Shown here: piece by piece, positions 23,761 to 35,596 of the stretch
Numbering within the stretch: the first letter of the stretch is position 1
Layout of the letters: every line of letters starts with the position of its first letter
Source: Pipra filicauda
Lineage: Eukaryota > Chordata > Aves > Passeriformes > Pipridae
Reading direction: 5' to 3'
Length of the DNA stretch: 64,000 nucleotides
Assembly: GCF_003945595.2 (NCBI RefSeq)
Contig: NW_024105087.1
Location: 2,237,001-2,301,000, forward strand
Notes under the pieces: model-generated
What the model saw: only the letters and a program-made list of their open reading frames with translations
Databases searched by the model: none
What the model was told of the DNA's origin: nothing
Made by a program: the position numbers and the translations under genes

Positions 23761-26700
23761 CAAATTCCCTTTCCTGAAATACTTTTAGGTGAAAGAAGGC
23801 ATGGTTTCCTTATTTAAATAATGGCATGGGTGAATGATCAATACTTTTATTTTACCATGTAAGCAACTTAAAGTAAATGCTAAGCTGTCCAGCTCTATCA
23901 ATGATGACATAGAGTCAACTTTTCCTTATTAGTCTTGTGGTACAATATTTCCTCTTGATAGTTAAAGGAAGGACACAATTTTTATACTTTATCTATTATG
24001 GAAGTCTTGTTTCTCTATGGGAACCCACATACAGGTTTGGGGGTTTTTTGACTGTAAAATAAGACTTTTTTCCAATGTTTTACTGCAATAAAGAAGCAAC
24101 ACCACAAAAAAATTTAATGTTATTGTGCTTGCTGGAAATACATATGTACCTTGAAATTACCAATATTGATAGTACAGCCATGGGTTAAGTGTGGCTAATT
24201 CAAATGGTTATAAAAGATTTTTGGAGACAAATCTTTCATTGAGAAACTAATTTAGAAACACACTGTTAGTACCAGAGCCTCTCTGTCTCACAGGTGTAAA
24301 GAGTCTCTGCCAGGGATGGTTTCCTGGTGATATTTAGAACAGACACAAATCCATCAACCTTTCCTTTGGTTGCTAGACTAAACTGTGATGAGAAGGCCCT
24401 GAAAGTCTTGTGCCCTACCAGTTACAGGAGCTGTAATATAGTAAGGTCTTGCATGTGAGAAGAAGCTTTGTAAACAGGGGGTTAAAAATTCCCTGGGGAA
24501 AGAAAGAAGCAGAGAGGAAGCAATGTAAAATAAAAGGCTGAAGCATTCACATTTCAAGAGGTAGAGTGATTATTCTACTACCTGAGGAGGAGAGGATATG
24601 ACAGGTGTTTAAATGTCTCCATGTAGTGCATGTTAGTTCTTTCTTTTAGCTTTGATGTGATTTTCCCAGTTTAATTTACATGGTATAGCTTCAAAAATAA
24701 TAATAAAAAAAAGATATTGTAGAGCTATCATGGCAAGCTTTTCATATGGTGTCAGTTTGGGATAAAGGAATAAAAAGTTCTAATAATATTTTTCAAGCAT
24801 TAATCTCTGCAAGATGTCATGAAGACCAGAATTAGAGCAATATGTGGTCTTTGCCATCTTTGACTGTTGCGACTCAAAGACACTTTTGATCACTTGAAAA
24901 TTCAACACTTAAAAAGCATACAAACCAGTAGAATTTCCACAACAATCCAGTTCCCCATTTACATCCCAACAGGGTCAATTTTCAATGCATTTCATATAAG
25001 AAAAAAATATACTGTTCTCACGATTGTTTGTGTAGCTCTGCACACCCCATGCTGTAAATATACCCCGCAGCCTCAGATCCATGCTGTGACCAACAATATA
25101 TGCCCAGTGGGCTAGGCTAGCAATGTCTACTGTATGTTTATGGTCTTTCCTTTTTGTAAAGCTGCTTCTTCCTCTGTCGTAGCCTGGCAGTATAGCTTTC
25201 TATAGTTTGGGGTATTATAAAGCTGTCCCTAAAAAGCATATTGGAATGCAGCATTTGGACCCACAAACGAAAGCTCAAGCTCTCTACAGAAAAGTCTTTG
25301 TTTTCTAAATGATTTCAGGGATGCAGGAGGACAGAAAAGCTGCACAACAACACAGAAGATGTAGATACTGTACTTGTAGAAGATGTAGATAATGCAGCGG
25401 CATCTTAGCGCCTCACTTCAGGTGAGAGTTAGGGCTCTTTTACAGTGTGGCATTTCACGTTGGAGTACACTTTAGCTTCCTGAGCTGTGTTGGATATCAA
25501 AAGATTCTGAAGTAAAATTCAGTCTCAAAGTCCTTTAAAAATATTGGAAATGACAGCTTGACTGCTCAGAAAGCAAGATTTTTTTTTTCACAAAAACTGA
25601 ACAGTAGTGTCTGAAATTTCTTTAGAAGAAGGGCAAAGGAAGATGTCACATCTCTTCTAGTCCTATTTTCATATGATTTTGGGAACATATTAGAAATAAA
25701 ATATATCAATTAATTTGAGAAAAGTCAACCCTTGGCTAATTTTGTGTTTAAGAGGTTCTTGGAGTGGCTGCAATTTTCTAAAATTTCATCCATCCTGTTG
25801 TAAAGCCAGGGTTTGAAATCAGACCTGTAAGCATGTTTGCGACTAGTCAGTTAAATCTCACTGTTGTATTTCTGTTTCCTGGTTTGATTAACAGAACCCA
25901 CTAAAACAGTAGTAATGGAACATGAAAACTTCATGTTGACTTTTCAAATAGGATTTGCATTACTCGAGCCTGTAGTGGAGAGGTATGTCAAGGTAGAATT
26001 ATGGAAAAATGCCACTAAGTACTGAAATTATTCCAAGCATGTATTCACAGTGTCAAGCCTGAACCATTTTGAAGTGTTCTAGGATTGTCTAGAAATCCTA
26101 GAAATGCAGATTTCAGATAATTTCTAAAGTATTCTGCATCTACTAGACTAAGCTGGTGTTTCTTAAATGTAAAACATAATTCATTGCGACTTGTGAGGAC
26201 TAGTATTTGTACAGCATTTCTTCTTCAGTTTTTGACAACAAACACAATATAATACATCTGCTAAGAATAAACCTCCCAAAGCACTTTAATAGTGAGAAAT
26301 AGAGAATTGTATATTCATTTACATCCATTCTATATAAATGTATAATATATGAACATTATACATATGTAATTATTATTTATTTTATTACATCAAGTTCTTT
26401 AAGAAAAGTGCAGCTGCCAAATTTTTAAATATTTTTATTTTTGACTGATGTAGTTGGCATCCTTTTTTCAGCATCCTTTGAATAAAAGATGTCAGTATTC
26501 TTCAGTGATACTTTTTTTTTGTTTAAAAATTTCCTTCCATGTATTTGAAACATGAATTTCAAACCCTTCAAAATAAAAGAGAAAAATTTTCATCAAGCCG
26601 TCACTTTTTTTAAAGTTCTACTTAACTGAAATATCATTATTTCCCTGTAAACCAAGACAAATTTTAAAAATATCAAAGATAACAGCCAAAATTATTTTTA

Positions 26701-28959
26701 TGTTCTTTTCTTAACTACTGTTTAGTACTGGATTGGGATTTGCAATCCTTATCCTGAAGCAAGATATAGTCCTTTCTAAGGAATGATAATCGAGTAGTAT
26801 AATAAAGAGATTTTTTAAAATTTATAATTGTATGATTAAATGAAATTACTCATCAATCTAATTGACCAAGAAAGTCAGTCCTAATTGAAACCCAGGGTCA
26901 TGTTAGACTTTGTAAGAGAGTTTATAAAATCAAAGTATCTTAAAGGTCTACAAAGATGTTACAAGTGGATCATAAGGGATTCCAGTATGAATCTAGATAG
27001 AATTCTGCCCTTGAATTAAGGATTTAAAGTTCTGGGAAACATTGTTGATAAATTTATGGCAGAATAAGAAATATTTGCCCTACTCTGCAAATGCTCTGGA
27101 GGTAATTTACGTCCCAACAGTTACGTGCAGAAATCTGTGCTATGAAAAAAGGAGTGAAAATCATTTTTGCTTGCAAATTAATGAGAAAGCTGGGAAGTTT
27201 GCTTAATCTAAGAAACTCTGGTTTTAGTTCTCCTGAGTAGAAAAGATAATGAAATTGTCCCATTTATTAACTACGGTAATTAACTATGGTACTGGTCCAT
27301 TCATTAGAAATATGAGGAAAATTTGTGGGTTTTGTTATAGTTCTTGCCTACTGTTTCAGAGCTCCCTTGAACAAAGATTTCATAATTCATATAAAATAGT
27401 AAAATGCATGTAGTTCTTTATGAAGAGTACTAACACCAAGTTATCCCTTAGTCCTTATATTAAAGCATCACGTGCAAAAAGAAAATTTAAATTTTATGTT
27501 TTGTGGTTACTGGCACAGACATGCAATCAGTATAGCAACTGATTTGCTAACATTTTTCTTACTTCAGGATAGACAGCAGAAGAAAATTCTGAGCAAATTC
27601 TAAAAGACATTCAGGTTAGACTCTAGCAGTTTCAATAAACCCTTGACTTCAGAGGACCGTAATTGCCTCAAAGAAATTATTTCATCTATTATGTCTACAG
27701 TAAATATAGAAAGACATGCAATTTTAATAACTTAAAAGCTTTGAAATTCCACAGCAAGAAGAGCTGCATTTCAGCTGTATTTCAAAATTCTGTTGGGAAT
27801 GGGTTACAAGTGTAACCCTGAAATCAGATCCATTAGAAACCAAAATTGCAATATTACAGTTGAAGAACATGATACTCAGAATGATGAAGCTGTAAACAAG
27901 ACAGTGTTTCAAAATGTTCAAAATGTTTTTTAACATCACAATTACCACCTACCCTTCCCAGATAGATATCTGGAGATAGCTTAGTATCTTCTTGATAATT
28001 TTAAGAAAACAAGGCTTCTGTGGGGAGGTGGGGAGGGTGTTGGTGAGAAACTTAACAGCACTAAAAAGTCTTTTTGTTTTAAAAAACTTGTTTTCAAATA
28101 ACCAAACACAAATATAGCTTCATGTCTGCAGTCAAGAAATTTGGTACTGTCAAATTTGTGATTCAGGCTTGCAGTCCTTAGAATGTGAAATCCATTGGCA
28201 AGATTGATTTCTAAAACCCTAAAAGGGAGTTATATTTTATGAAAATAGAAATTCTTTCCTGGTTCTTGAAACATATTTGCCTTTAATTACCACACACCTA
28301 TTTACATTCTTTTCCCCTTTTCTAACTAGTTAGTGTGCTAATTTTCACAAATATATTTATGTTGGGTTTTTTATAATGTTTTAAAATTAAATTCTTTTAA
28401 GATATGCAACATATTTGTCTGTCTTTGAAATCAAAGTAGACTACATGCTATGTAATCCTTCTAAAATGCCTTCTTGAATTTGCTTTGGTTGCTATAGGCA
28501 AAACATTGCCTACATTTATTTCACTTGTTGCCAACAGAATTTTTTAGTATAACTAATCAGTTTGCTGAATATATTCTATTGCCCAGGCATTCTACTTTCT
28601 GGTATTTATAACTGCTCTCAGGATTTCAATCGCAAGAAGAAATGCTGAAACTGTTGCTTAGCAAACCCCTTCCTTTATCGGCACTAAAGGCATTTCAGAA
28701 GCTCTAATTCAAAATAAGAAATTTGAACGAATGATTTTATTGAACAGATTGTTTGAAATCCTGATGACATCTCAATACAGGCTAGTGAGTATGACAGATT
28801 ATCCACAGACGCATAAGAAGCTGCATACGTGCAGCTATTTTCATCGCTACATCCCATAAAACCAGGCTCGTGGATTAATAGACTCACAGATCAATAAAAT
28901 ATTGGTCACGTTATAAGAAAGTGCTAAGCGTCAATGAGAAGACAGTTTCGAGTCAAAGT
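23761..28959. other. Noncoding, nothing recognised
   Basis: About 5.2 kb of AT-rich unique sequence. It contains a 14-bp direct repeat AGAAGATGTAGATA (25354-25367 and 25378-25391), an AT-dense region at about 26300-26400 and a G-rich run at about 28021-28038. Open frames are about 82 codons or fewer. No gene, RNA gene or younger transposon was recognised. Confidence 0.5.
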
Positions 28960-29430
28960 ACTGGGAAAATAGGAATCCATTTGTGTCAGGGCATTTTTCC
29001 TCCCCTGGAGTAATTGTTACTGGCCTAATTCCTCCGTCTGATTTGTTCACTTGAATAGCCTCCAGCAGGTGCCATATTTAATACAAATGCTCCCAGTCCT
29101 GAGTAACGCACTGGAGTTAATAATGGAGTGGCAAAGTTTTAATGTTCGTTAATCTGTTTTCAGTTTGTTAACCTGAAAGTAATGTCTGCCTGCCCTATTG
29201 GCAGCTCCCAAGACTACAGAGAACAGGTGGGGTGTTTTCTTTCCAGGAAATGTCAGTTTGATGTCTGGAAAGCAGATGTAGTTTTCCCCGACTCAGTGCG
29301 GGTCTATCTTCTAACTTAATAGGAGCCCTAAATAGCTGACAGGTGATAATACATCTAGTCAGCTCTAAGCATATTCTGACTGTACTGCCAGCTAGTAAAC
29401 GGGAAACTTTCACTTCTGCAGAAAAAGTGA
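28960..29430. promoter_or_regulatory. Candidate noncoding regulatory element
   Basis: An interval of balanced composition inside AT-rich DNA, with TAATTG (29011-29016), CCTAATT (about 29024-29030), an E-box CAGGTG (29066-29071), GTTAATAAT (near 29116) and a bicoid/OTX-type TAATC (29150-29154). There is no simple repeat or transposon. A 79-codon minus-strand frame (29195-29434) has no recognisable domain. The call is inference from texture and motifs; conservation is untested. Confidence 0.25.
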
Positions 29431-30450
29431 TCACCTTTTAGAGCAAGAAATCATGTTTAAAAAACTTTCTGATTAGAAAATCGAGTCAGACACCTTCATA
29501 GATATGCGTAAATGATATATCTACCTGTATAGAAACATTATTCGGTAAAACAGCTGATATATTGGTGATCTGATGTTAAAAATAACTCTCAGGGAAGAGG
29601 AGATTATTTAAATCTCCATTCTAGGAACCCCTTAAATGAAGGAGGATACAAAAGTCCGTATCTAATCTGACCTCTTGTGTCAGCCCTAGGGCAAGGGTTT
29701 AAGCCTAAACTGATAAGTAGTACTTTTCTTTCAGAAACCCATTTTTACTTACTGAGCAGTGTGGTTCTGTGAATGCAGTTCTTATGGGCTAAAAGCTTTT
29801 TCTCCAGGATGTGGTGCTTTTTTGGTGACTTCTGTAGTCATACTAGTTATTCCAAACTTTACATTATTTAGTTTTTCTGAGAGAACTGGGGGAGGAGAGA
29901 AAAACAAAGGGAGTTCAGATACTAGTTTTTTTCACTTACTCTCAATCCTTCGGTTTCCCTTCAGCCTGCCCTGGTCTGAGTGAGAGCCATCTGTTCCTCT
30001 CACCTTCCAATTTTTCCCAACATTTTTTGTCCAGCATTTAGAAAGCAATATTTTCTTCTAGATATAATAATTTGTTCTCTGACAGCTGCACTGCTGAGGG
30101 TGCTCAACTAATAACCAGACTTTTATTCCTGCTCCTGTTGGGTTTTGGTGTATGTTCTTGCAAATTGTGTCCTCTAGAGTGAACCTTTGATATCATGCTG
30201 AGATGGCATCTAACTCCAGGTTACGGTAAAATTCTGCTTTGGAGCACTGTACACTTAGATTTTTTTTTTGTCATCAGGAAATCAAAGTTAATTGGACTGT
30301 ATGGTGGGTAAATCATTTGCCAAACCTCACTTTTTAGAAGAACAGCGATTTTGAGCTCTGTAAAGTGATATTCTGAACAACTCACCAAATGAATGATTCT
30401 GTCTTTTGGTATTGTTTACAGCAGGAATGTAGATTATGTGTGTAGATAAT
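29431..30450. other. Noncoding, nothing recognised
   Basis: AT-rich unique sequence with short T runs. No open frame of note and no repeat family. Confidence 0.55.
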
Positions 30451-30494
30451 AGACAGACAGACTGACTGACTGACTGACTAACTGACTAACCAAC
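30451..30494. repeat. (ACTG/ACAG/ACTA)n tetranucleotide microsatellite
   Basis: About eleven tetramer units: ACAG at the left, ACTG in the middle, ACTA/ACCA at the right. The graded change of unit across the array suggests an ageing repeat. Confidence 0.95.
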
Positions 30495-32035
30495 TTTATT
30501 TGTGAAGCCTGGGACTCAAGGAAGAAAAATTACTGTCAAGTTAAAACTTCCTGAACAACAAGATTTAAAATAGAAAGGATGACACAACTCTAACAATAAC
30601 GTTGTGAATGGCGACATTGTCATTCTGAATGGAGATCTGCTTGAGTCAAATTGAATAACAATGCTCTTTTTCTTCATTAAGGCCATTAAAATCTGTAAGG
30701 CTATGGGACCTGGATAGACATAAAGGTTTTAAAAAGCAATGAGGAGAGACTAATGCTCGTATCTGCATACTTACTTGAAGAGCCCAATTAGGTAAAAAGT
30801 TTGTGCTAATTTGTGCTCTCTGAAAAATCTAAGCAGAAAAACCTCATTTTTGTATTGGTTCAGAAAAAAACCATTTTTTTTCTTACTACATTTTTTTCAC
30901 CACATAAATATTACAAATTCTTTTAGGAGTGCAAAATAATTTTTCTACTGTAACTGGAGGTAAGTATTATTTGCAAATAACATAAAAATACAGAAATTCA
31001 CCAAAATTCTTTCTCTGTGCCTCACTATGCTGTTTCAATGGAGTGTCTCTTGGAATATTGCAGTTTTCTATTGTTTTTTGGAAGTGCTAATATTAGCATG
31101 AACTGTGATAAGAATTATTTAAGAACCTAATTGCATGCTCTCTATTTGGCATTTGAATTTTGTATCTTTGGAATTCATCTTTTCAGAGTGCTTCATTTAG
31201 TTTCTATTAATACCCTATAATTTAATAATTGTAGTGGGAGGCTAGGGAGAATATGGAACAAGGAAAGATTTGCATATTTCTTTGATACAGTAGTTTATGA
31301 TAGGCTCTGACCTTTTTTTTTAGACTGATCTTAAAAAGCAGTTTTGCTAAGGCTGGTGTGAATATCACGGAACGTGGAGAGACAAGATAGGGAGACTATT
31401 CATCCTTTATTGCATTCACTTGTCATATGACTAAGGAAAGGCTGAATCAATCTATCAAAGCTCTGCAAAACAGCATTAAGCAATGTAATTCTTGATTAAA
31501 TCTTGCTTTCAATGTAGATATCAGCCTGAAGAAATGATCATCTAAACTAAATCTTACCGTGAAAGAAGAAAAAAAATATTGCTTTTTCTGTTGCCCGAAG
31601 ACTATGATGAAAAGCACATCTGAAAAAAGACTGTGGCTGTGACTTTATGTTTGAGTTTTTGCCTGTTAAAACAGGCCTCTGTTTCTTGCTCTTGTAACCC
31701 AAGTAAGAAAATAGCATGCAAGAAAGAAATCTTCTGGAAAGATTGGCTAATGGCTATGTAAACAGCAAATGCTTGCCACATATGGACATTAAGAGTTTTT
31801 ATTGCAAAGACTCAGTGACTACTGTGAACAGGGTAGAGCTCTGAAATGCAGTAGCAAGGCAGATCTTTTGGGTGAGGCTTGGAAGTAAGAATTTGGCAAT
31901 GACCTTACCAGAGGCTTTGGGACTTTAGGACTCGGCCTGTGTCAAAAAAGGACTACAGCAGCTAAAAGACAAGGTTGGACTGTGCTGCTTGGGTCTTCTA
32001 CAAGGGCCTGGGGTGATGTGAATGAAGGGAACACA
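30495..32035. other. Noncoding, nothing recognised
   Basis: Unique AT-rich DNA up to the CR1 insertion. No coding or RNA feature seen. Confidence 0.55.
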
Positions 32036-32562
32036 TAGTTGTGAGGCTGCACCTTAGATACTGCGTTCAATTTTGGGCCCCTCATGACGAGGAAGACATT
32101 GAGGTGCCAGAGTGTGTCCAGAGAAGGGCAACAAAGCTGATGAAGGGTCTGGAGCATGAGTCTGATCAGGAGCAGATGAGGGAGCTGGGGATGTTTAGCC
32201 TGGAGAAAAGGAGGCTCAGGAGTGACCTTGTTGCTCTCTACAACTACCTGAGAAGAGGTTGTAGCAAGGTGAGGGTTGGTCTCTTCTCCCAGGTAACAAG
32301 CAATGGAAGAAGAGGAAATGTCCTCAAGATGCACCAGGTGAGATTTAGCTTTGATATTAGGAAAAATTTCTTCACTGAAAGAGTTGAAGAGTATTGGAAC
32401 AGGATGCCTAGGAAAGTAATGGAGTTGCCATCCTTGGAAGTGTTAAAAAACCCTGTAGATGTGGCACTTGGGGATATGGTTTAGTGGTGGACTTGAAAGT
32501 GCTGAGTTAATGGATGGACTTGATGATCTTAGAGTCTTTTTCAGCCTAAATGATTCTATGAT
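32036..32562 (+). mobile_element. CR1 LINE 3' fragment
   Basis: A 5'-truncated CR1 entering in the ORF2 C-terminal region ([18 protein letters not shown], from about 32038). It continues through a [14 protein letters not shown] block, [20 protein letters not shown], the VGLFSQVTS block and [12 protein letters not shown] to a stop at 32482-32484. The 3' UTR with GATGGACTTGATGATCTTAG and the ATGATTCTATGATA tail follows. The frame from 32041 to 32484 is intact but holds no reverse transcriptase or endonuclease domain, so the copy cannot move by itself. Its end (a LGDMV-like C-terminus then TTTAGTGGTGGACTTG) differs from the copies at 8940 and 35597 and resembles the one at 63107, indicating a second subfamily. 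Confidence 0.93.
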
Positions 32563-32697
32563 AATCAACAAAACAGGGCTTAAGCAGAGTCACCTCAAGT
32601 GTTTGCATGTAAGCAAGAAAGTACCTGCAAGGGAATTGCTCCCTGACCTGTTCTGGGAAATCCACATGACATTTCTTTACTGTGAGGGTGTGTGAGC

Positions 32698-32862
32698 ATT
32701 GCCACAGGCTTTCCTGAGAGGTTGTGGAGTCTGCACCTTTGAAGATATTCAAAAGTCATGGTCCTGGGCAATCTAGTGAAGGAGGCCCTGCTTGAGCAGT
32801 GGATTAAACAAGGTGACCTGCAAGGCCCTTTCCATCCTCAACCATACTGTGATTCTGTGAGC
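32698..32862 (+). mobile_element. Second CR1 3'-end fragment, different subfamily
   Basis: GCCACAGGCTTTCCTGAGAG, GTTGTGGAGTCTGCACC, TTTGAAGATATTCAAAAGTC, CCTGCTTGAGCAGTGGATTA and a tail ending CTGTGATTCTGTGA follow the 3' end of an older CR1 subfamily (tail unit TGATTCTG rather than TGATTCTA). It lies in the same orientation as the neighbouring CR1 but repeats the same part of the element, so the two are separate insertions. It is noncoding through decay. Confidence 0.85.
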
Positions 32863-34506
32863 TGACAAGAAAATTGAAAAAGGCTACAAAATACTGTGAT
32901 GGTCCAGAAAGAAGTGGGCTCCCTGCTGTGCATTTGGCCAGGATGGAGTAAAGGTTTCAGGAGTCTTCCTTAATAACAGCGAGTGGAAAAATCAGTTTCT
33001 ACTCTCAGTCTACTTTTTGAGGGTTGGAGAACACGCCCAGGACACAGCAAATATTATTCGGGCATAAAAGGGAATAAAAATACTCTCACTCATAGAAGAA
33101 GGGATCTGAGTAACTGTCCAGTTTGCATTTCCAGTGACTGTTTCCTTTCCTCAAATAGCATTACCTTCTGTTCTTCTTTTTAACAGGGAAGGGTCCTAAA
33201 TTTCTCTACAGATTTTACATAGAAATTCTTTTAACTACCCTATTTATAGGCCTAAATACAGACCATAAATGGAATGGTATTTGAGGTCAGCTCAAATAAA
33301 CAGAGTGTGTCGAGAGGAGAGAGTTACTGTGATTTAACAAGGAAAACCAGTGTAATATATTTTTATTTGGTTGCATTACATCCATGCATGGCTTATAATC
33401 ATAATAGCAATTCTGAAGACAATTTTCCATCAGCTAGTATTAACAGTCCTAAAAAAATAGGATGCTTTGCACCATGCTACCATGTCTTTACTTGCTCTGG
33501 AAAGATAAGGAATGATAGATTTTTGCCACAAGTCTGCAGTTTGCACCAAAGTTTCCTATTTTCTGACAGTGGGCATCTGATGTCATGAATGTGTAGATCT
33601 TAGTGTTTAATCTTTATAGCTTCTCAGAACAGAATTGTTCTAAATAAATTTTTGTATTTATGAGAGCTGACCACACAAAGAGTAAGAAAATTTAGGACCT
33701 CCAAAAGCATAAATTATTTTTATAAAGAGTTATTCATATAGATAGATCAGTTCATTCTGATAGAAAACTTGTGTTGATTTCCCAGGATTCAGCCATTGAT
33801 AAAATAATCAATTCTTATAGGACAAAAGATGTGTTTGTTGCTAACCATATACTGGCTTTCAACTTATGAGAAGTTTTTTGCTACCAGATATAAAAATTAT
33901 TGAAAAATATATTATGGCAAAATGAGTCGTACGCATTATCTCTGGAATTCTTGATTTAGCATTTTTATTTCAGCATTTCTATGTCATCACCTAACCATCC
34001 GACCACTTTCTCTGAAAGAAAATGTTGACTTTTCAGGAAATTATGAGCTTTGTTGAATGTTTGGAATTTGACTAAAGGCTGAGTAAGGACTACTTGCATG
34101 AGAGAGTTTTTATAGCAACATCTTCCCAGATGTGTGGGTATGTTTGAATGTCTTAGGAGCGTTGTATGAGGACATGACCTAATATTCTGTTGTGAACTAA
34201 TTTTCTCAGTTTCTCAGAGTTCAAGGAATTTTTGCTTCAAATGTAGCAGTAGGAATAATTGTTCTTTAGCAAACAGTCTTGGACAGATTGCAGAAGTCTG
34301 TTAAATATTAATTTCATTAAGGTTGAATATTCAACTAAAATTAATTGCAATACTATGTAAAATTAACGTCATTAATTTATTTAAAAAGGAATGCAATGAA
34401 ATGTATAGAAATTTGTAAGTAGTATTTTAAATAGTACAGTGACGCTTATAATAATTTAATTGCATATTTGAAGGTAGTACAGGCACAAACTTGAGAATAA
34501 AAAAAT
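32863..34506. other. Noncoding, nothing recognised
   Basis: Unique AT-rich sequence. A 104-codon plus-strand frame (33274-33588) lacks any recognisable domain and is taken as chance. Confidence 0.5.
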
Positions 34507-34599
34507 CATATATATATATATATATACACATACATGCATATATATGGATGTGTTTATTTCACACACACATACACACAAACACACACACACACACACATA
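34507..34599. repeat. (TA)n and (CA)n compound microsatellite
   Basis: An alternating TA run (34508-34526) passes into CATACATGCATATATAT, a short unique gap, then a CA-rich run (34559-34598). The tract is nearly entirely alternating purine-pyrimidine, which favours Z-DNA or cruciform extrusion and usually makes such loci polymorphic. Confidence 0.95.
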
Positions 34600-35596
34600 A
34601 AACATGACTGTTGAACCAGTAAATAAAGCAGAAAGTAAACTGATCTTGGACAGCCAGCCTACAGATGTCCTCCTATCTGTGCTTCTCCAGATTACTGAAT
34701 TTCTGCATCCATGTGCACAAACCTGTTTGCACCTCGATTTCCTGGTACGTGGGTTTTAGCAGCAAGGAATTATGACTGGATATGTGTTGATCCAGATTGA
34801 TGCCTGATCTGAACATTTGGGGAAGCTGGTTATTGGAGCATGGTGTAGCATGATAAATTAGCAAGGAAGTACAGATGCAGTGGCTGTGTTCTCGCTGAAT
34901 ATGATTGGAGACGATAAAGAATTTAGAATATTAGGAAAGAATTATGGTGCCTGTTGTCCCTTTGATGCACAGATTTCTAAGAGTAATAAACCTTTTCAAT
35001 TTATTTCTTTCTTGCTCAATATTTCTCTCCATCCTTTCTCATGTGGCCCATCAGCCATGTGGTTATTTTGCAGAAAGAATAAAGACAGATATATGAGTAG
35101 GAAGGGAGAGAGAACTCAGCATAACTACTTTTTCCTTTCATATATGTCTTTTCTTGTGGTGTATTTCCCTTCAGGAACATTCACAGGGTGAAAACAACAT
35201 AAGGGCTACTGAAAATATGTAGCAATGTACTGCATGCTTCTTATCCTCATTAATTCAAGACAGATAGCATTTGAATGTAAAATAGTCCTCAATATCACTA
35301 CAAAAAAATGGAAATACAACATTAGCAATGCAGTATTTGTTTCAATGATCTTAGCATGAAGTTCACTGCACCACAAGGGACATGACATAAATATTCAGTG
35401 GTATTAGTTTTTTCTCTCTGCATGTGAGAGGGTTCAAGAGAAAGCTCTGTGGGATGCCTAATCTGCTTTTCCAAACCAGATAGGTGTGTAGATGCTGCTT
35501 CTAAGCCCTGGTTGGGGAGTTCAACCACTGTGGGGAACTACTTGCTGTTCATAACCACTGTGGGACTAGGTATTAAATTTAGTATTAAAGGAACTT
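34600..35596. other. Noncoding, nothing recognised
   Basis: Unique sequence with a 103-codon plus-strand frame (34880-35191) of no recognisable family. The 12-mer AACCACTGTGGG occurs twice (about 35523 and 35553) just before the CR1 end. Confidence 0.5.

Noticed and set aside
31942..32334. 130-codon minus-strand frame
   Set aside because: Antisense shadow of the CR1 fragment at 32036-32562, extending into host flank.
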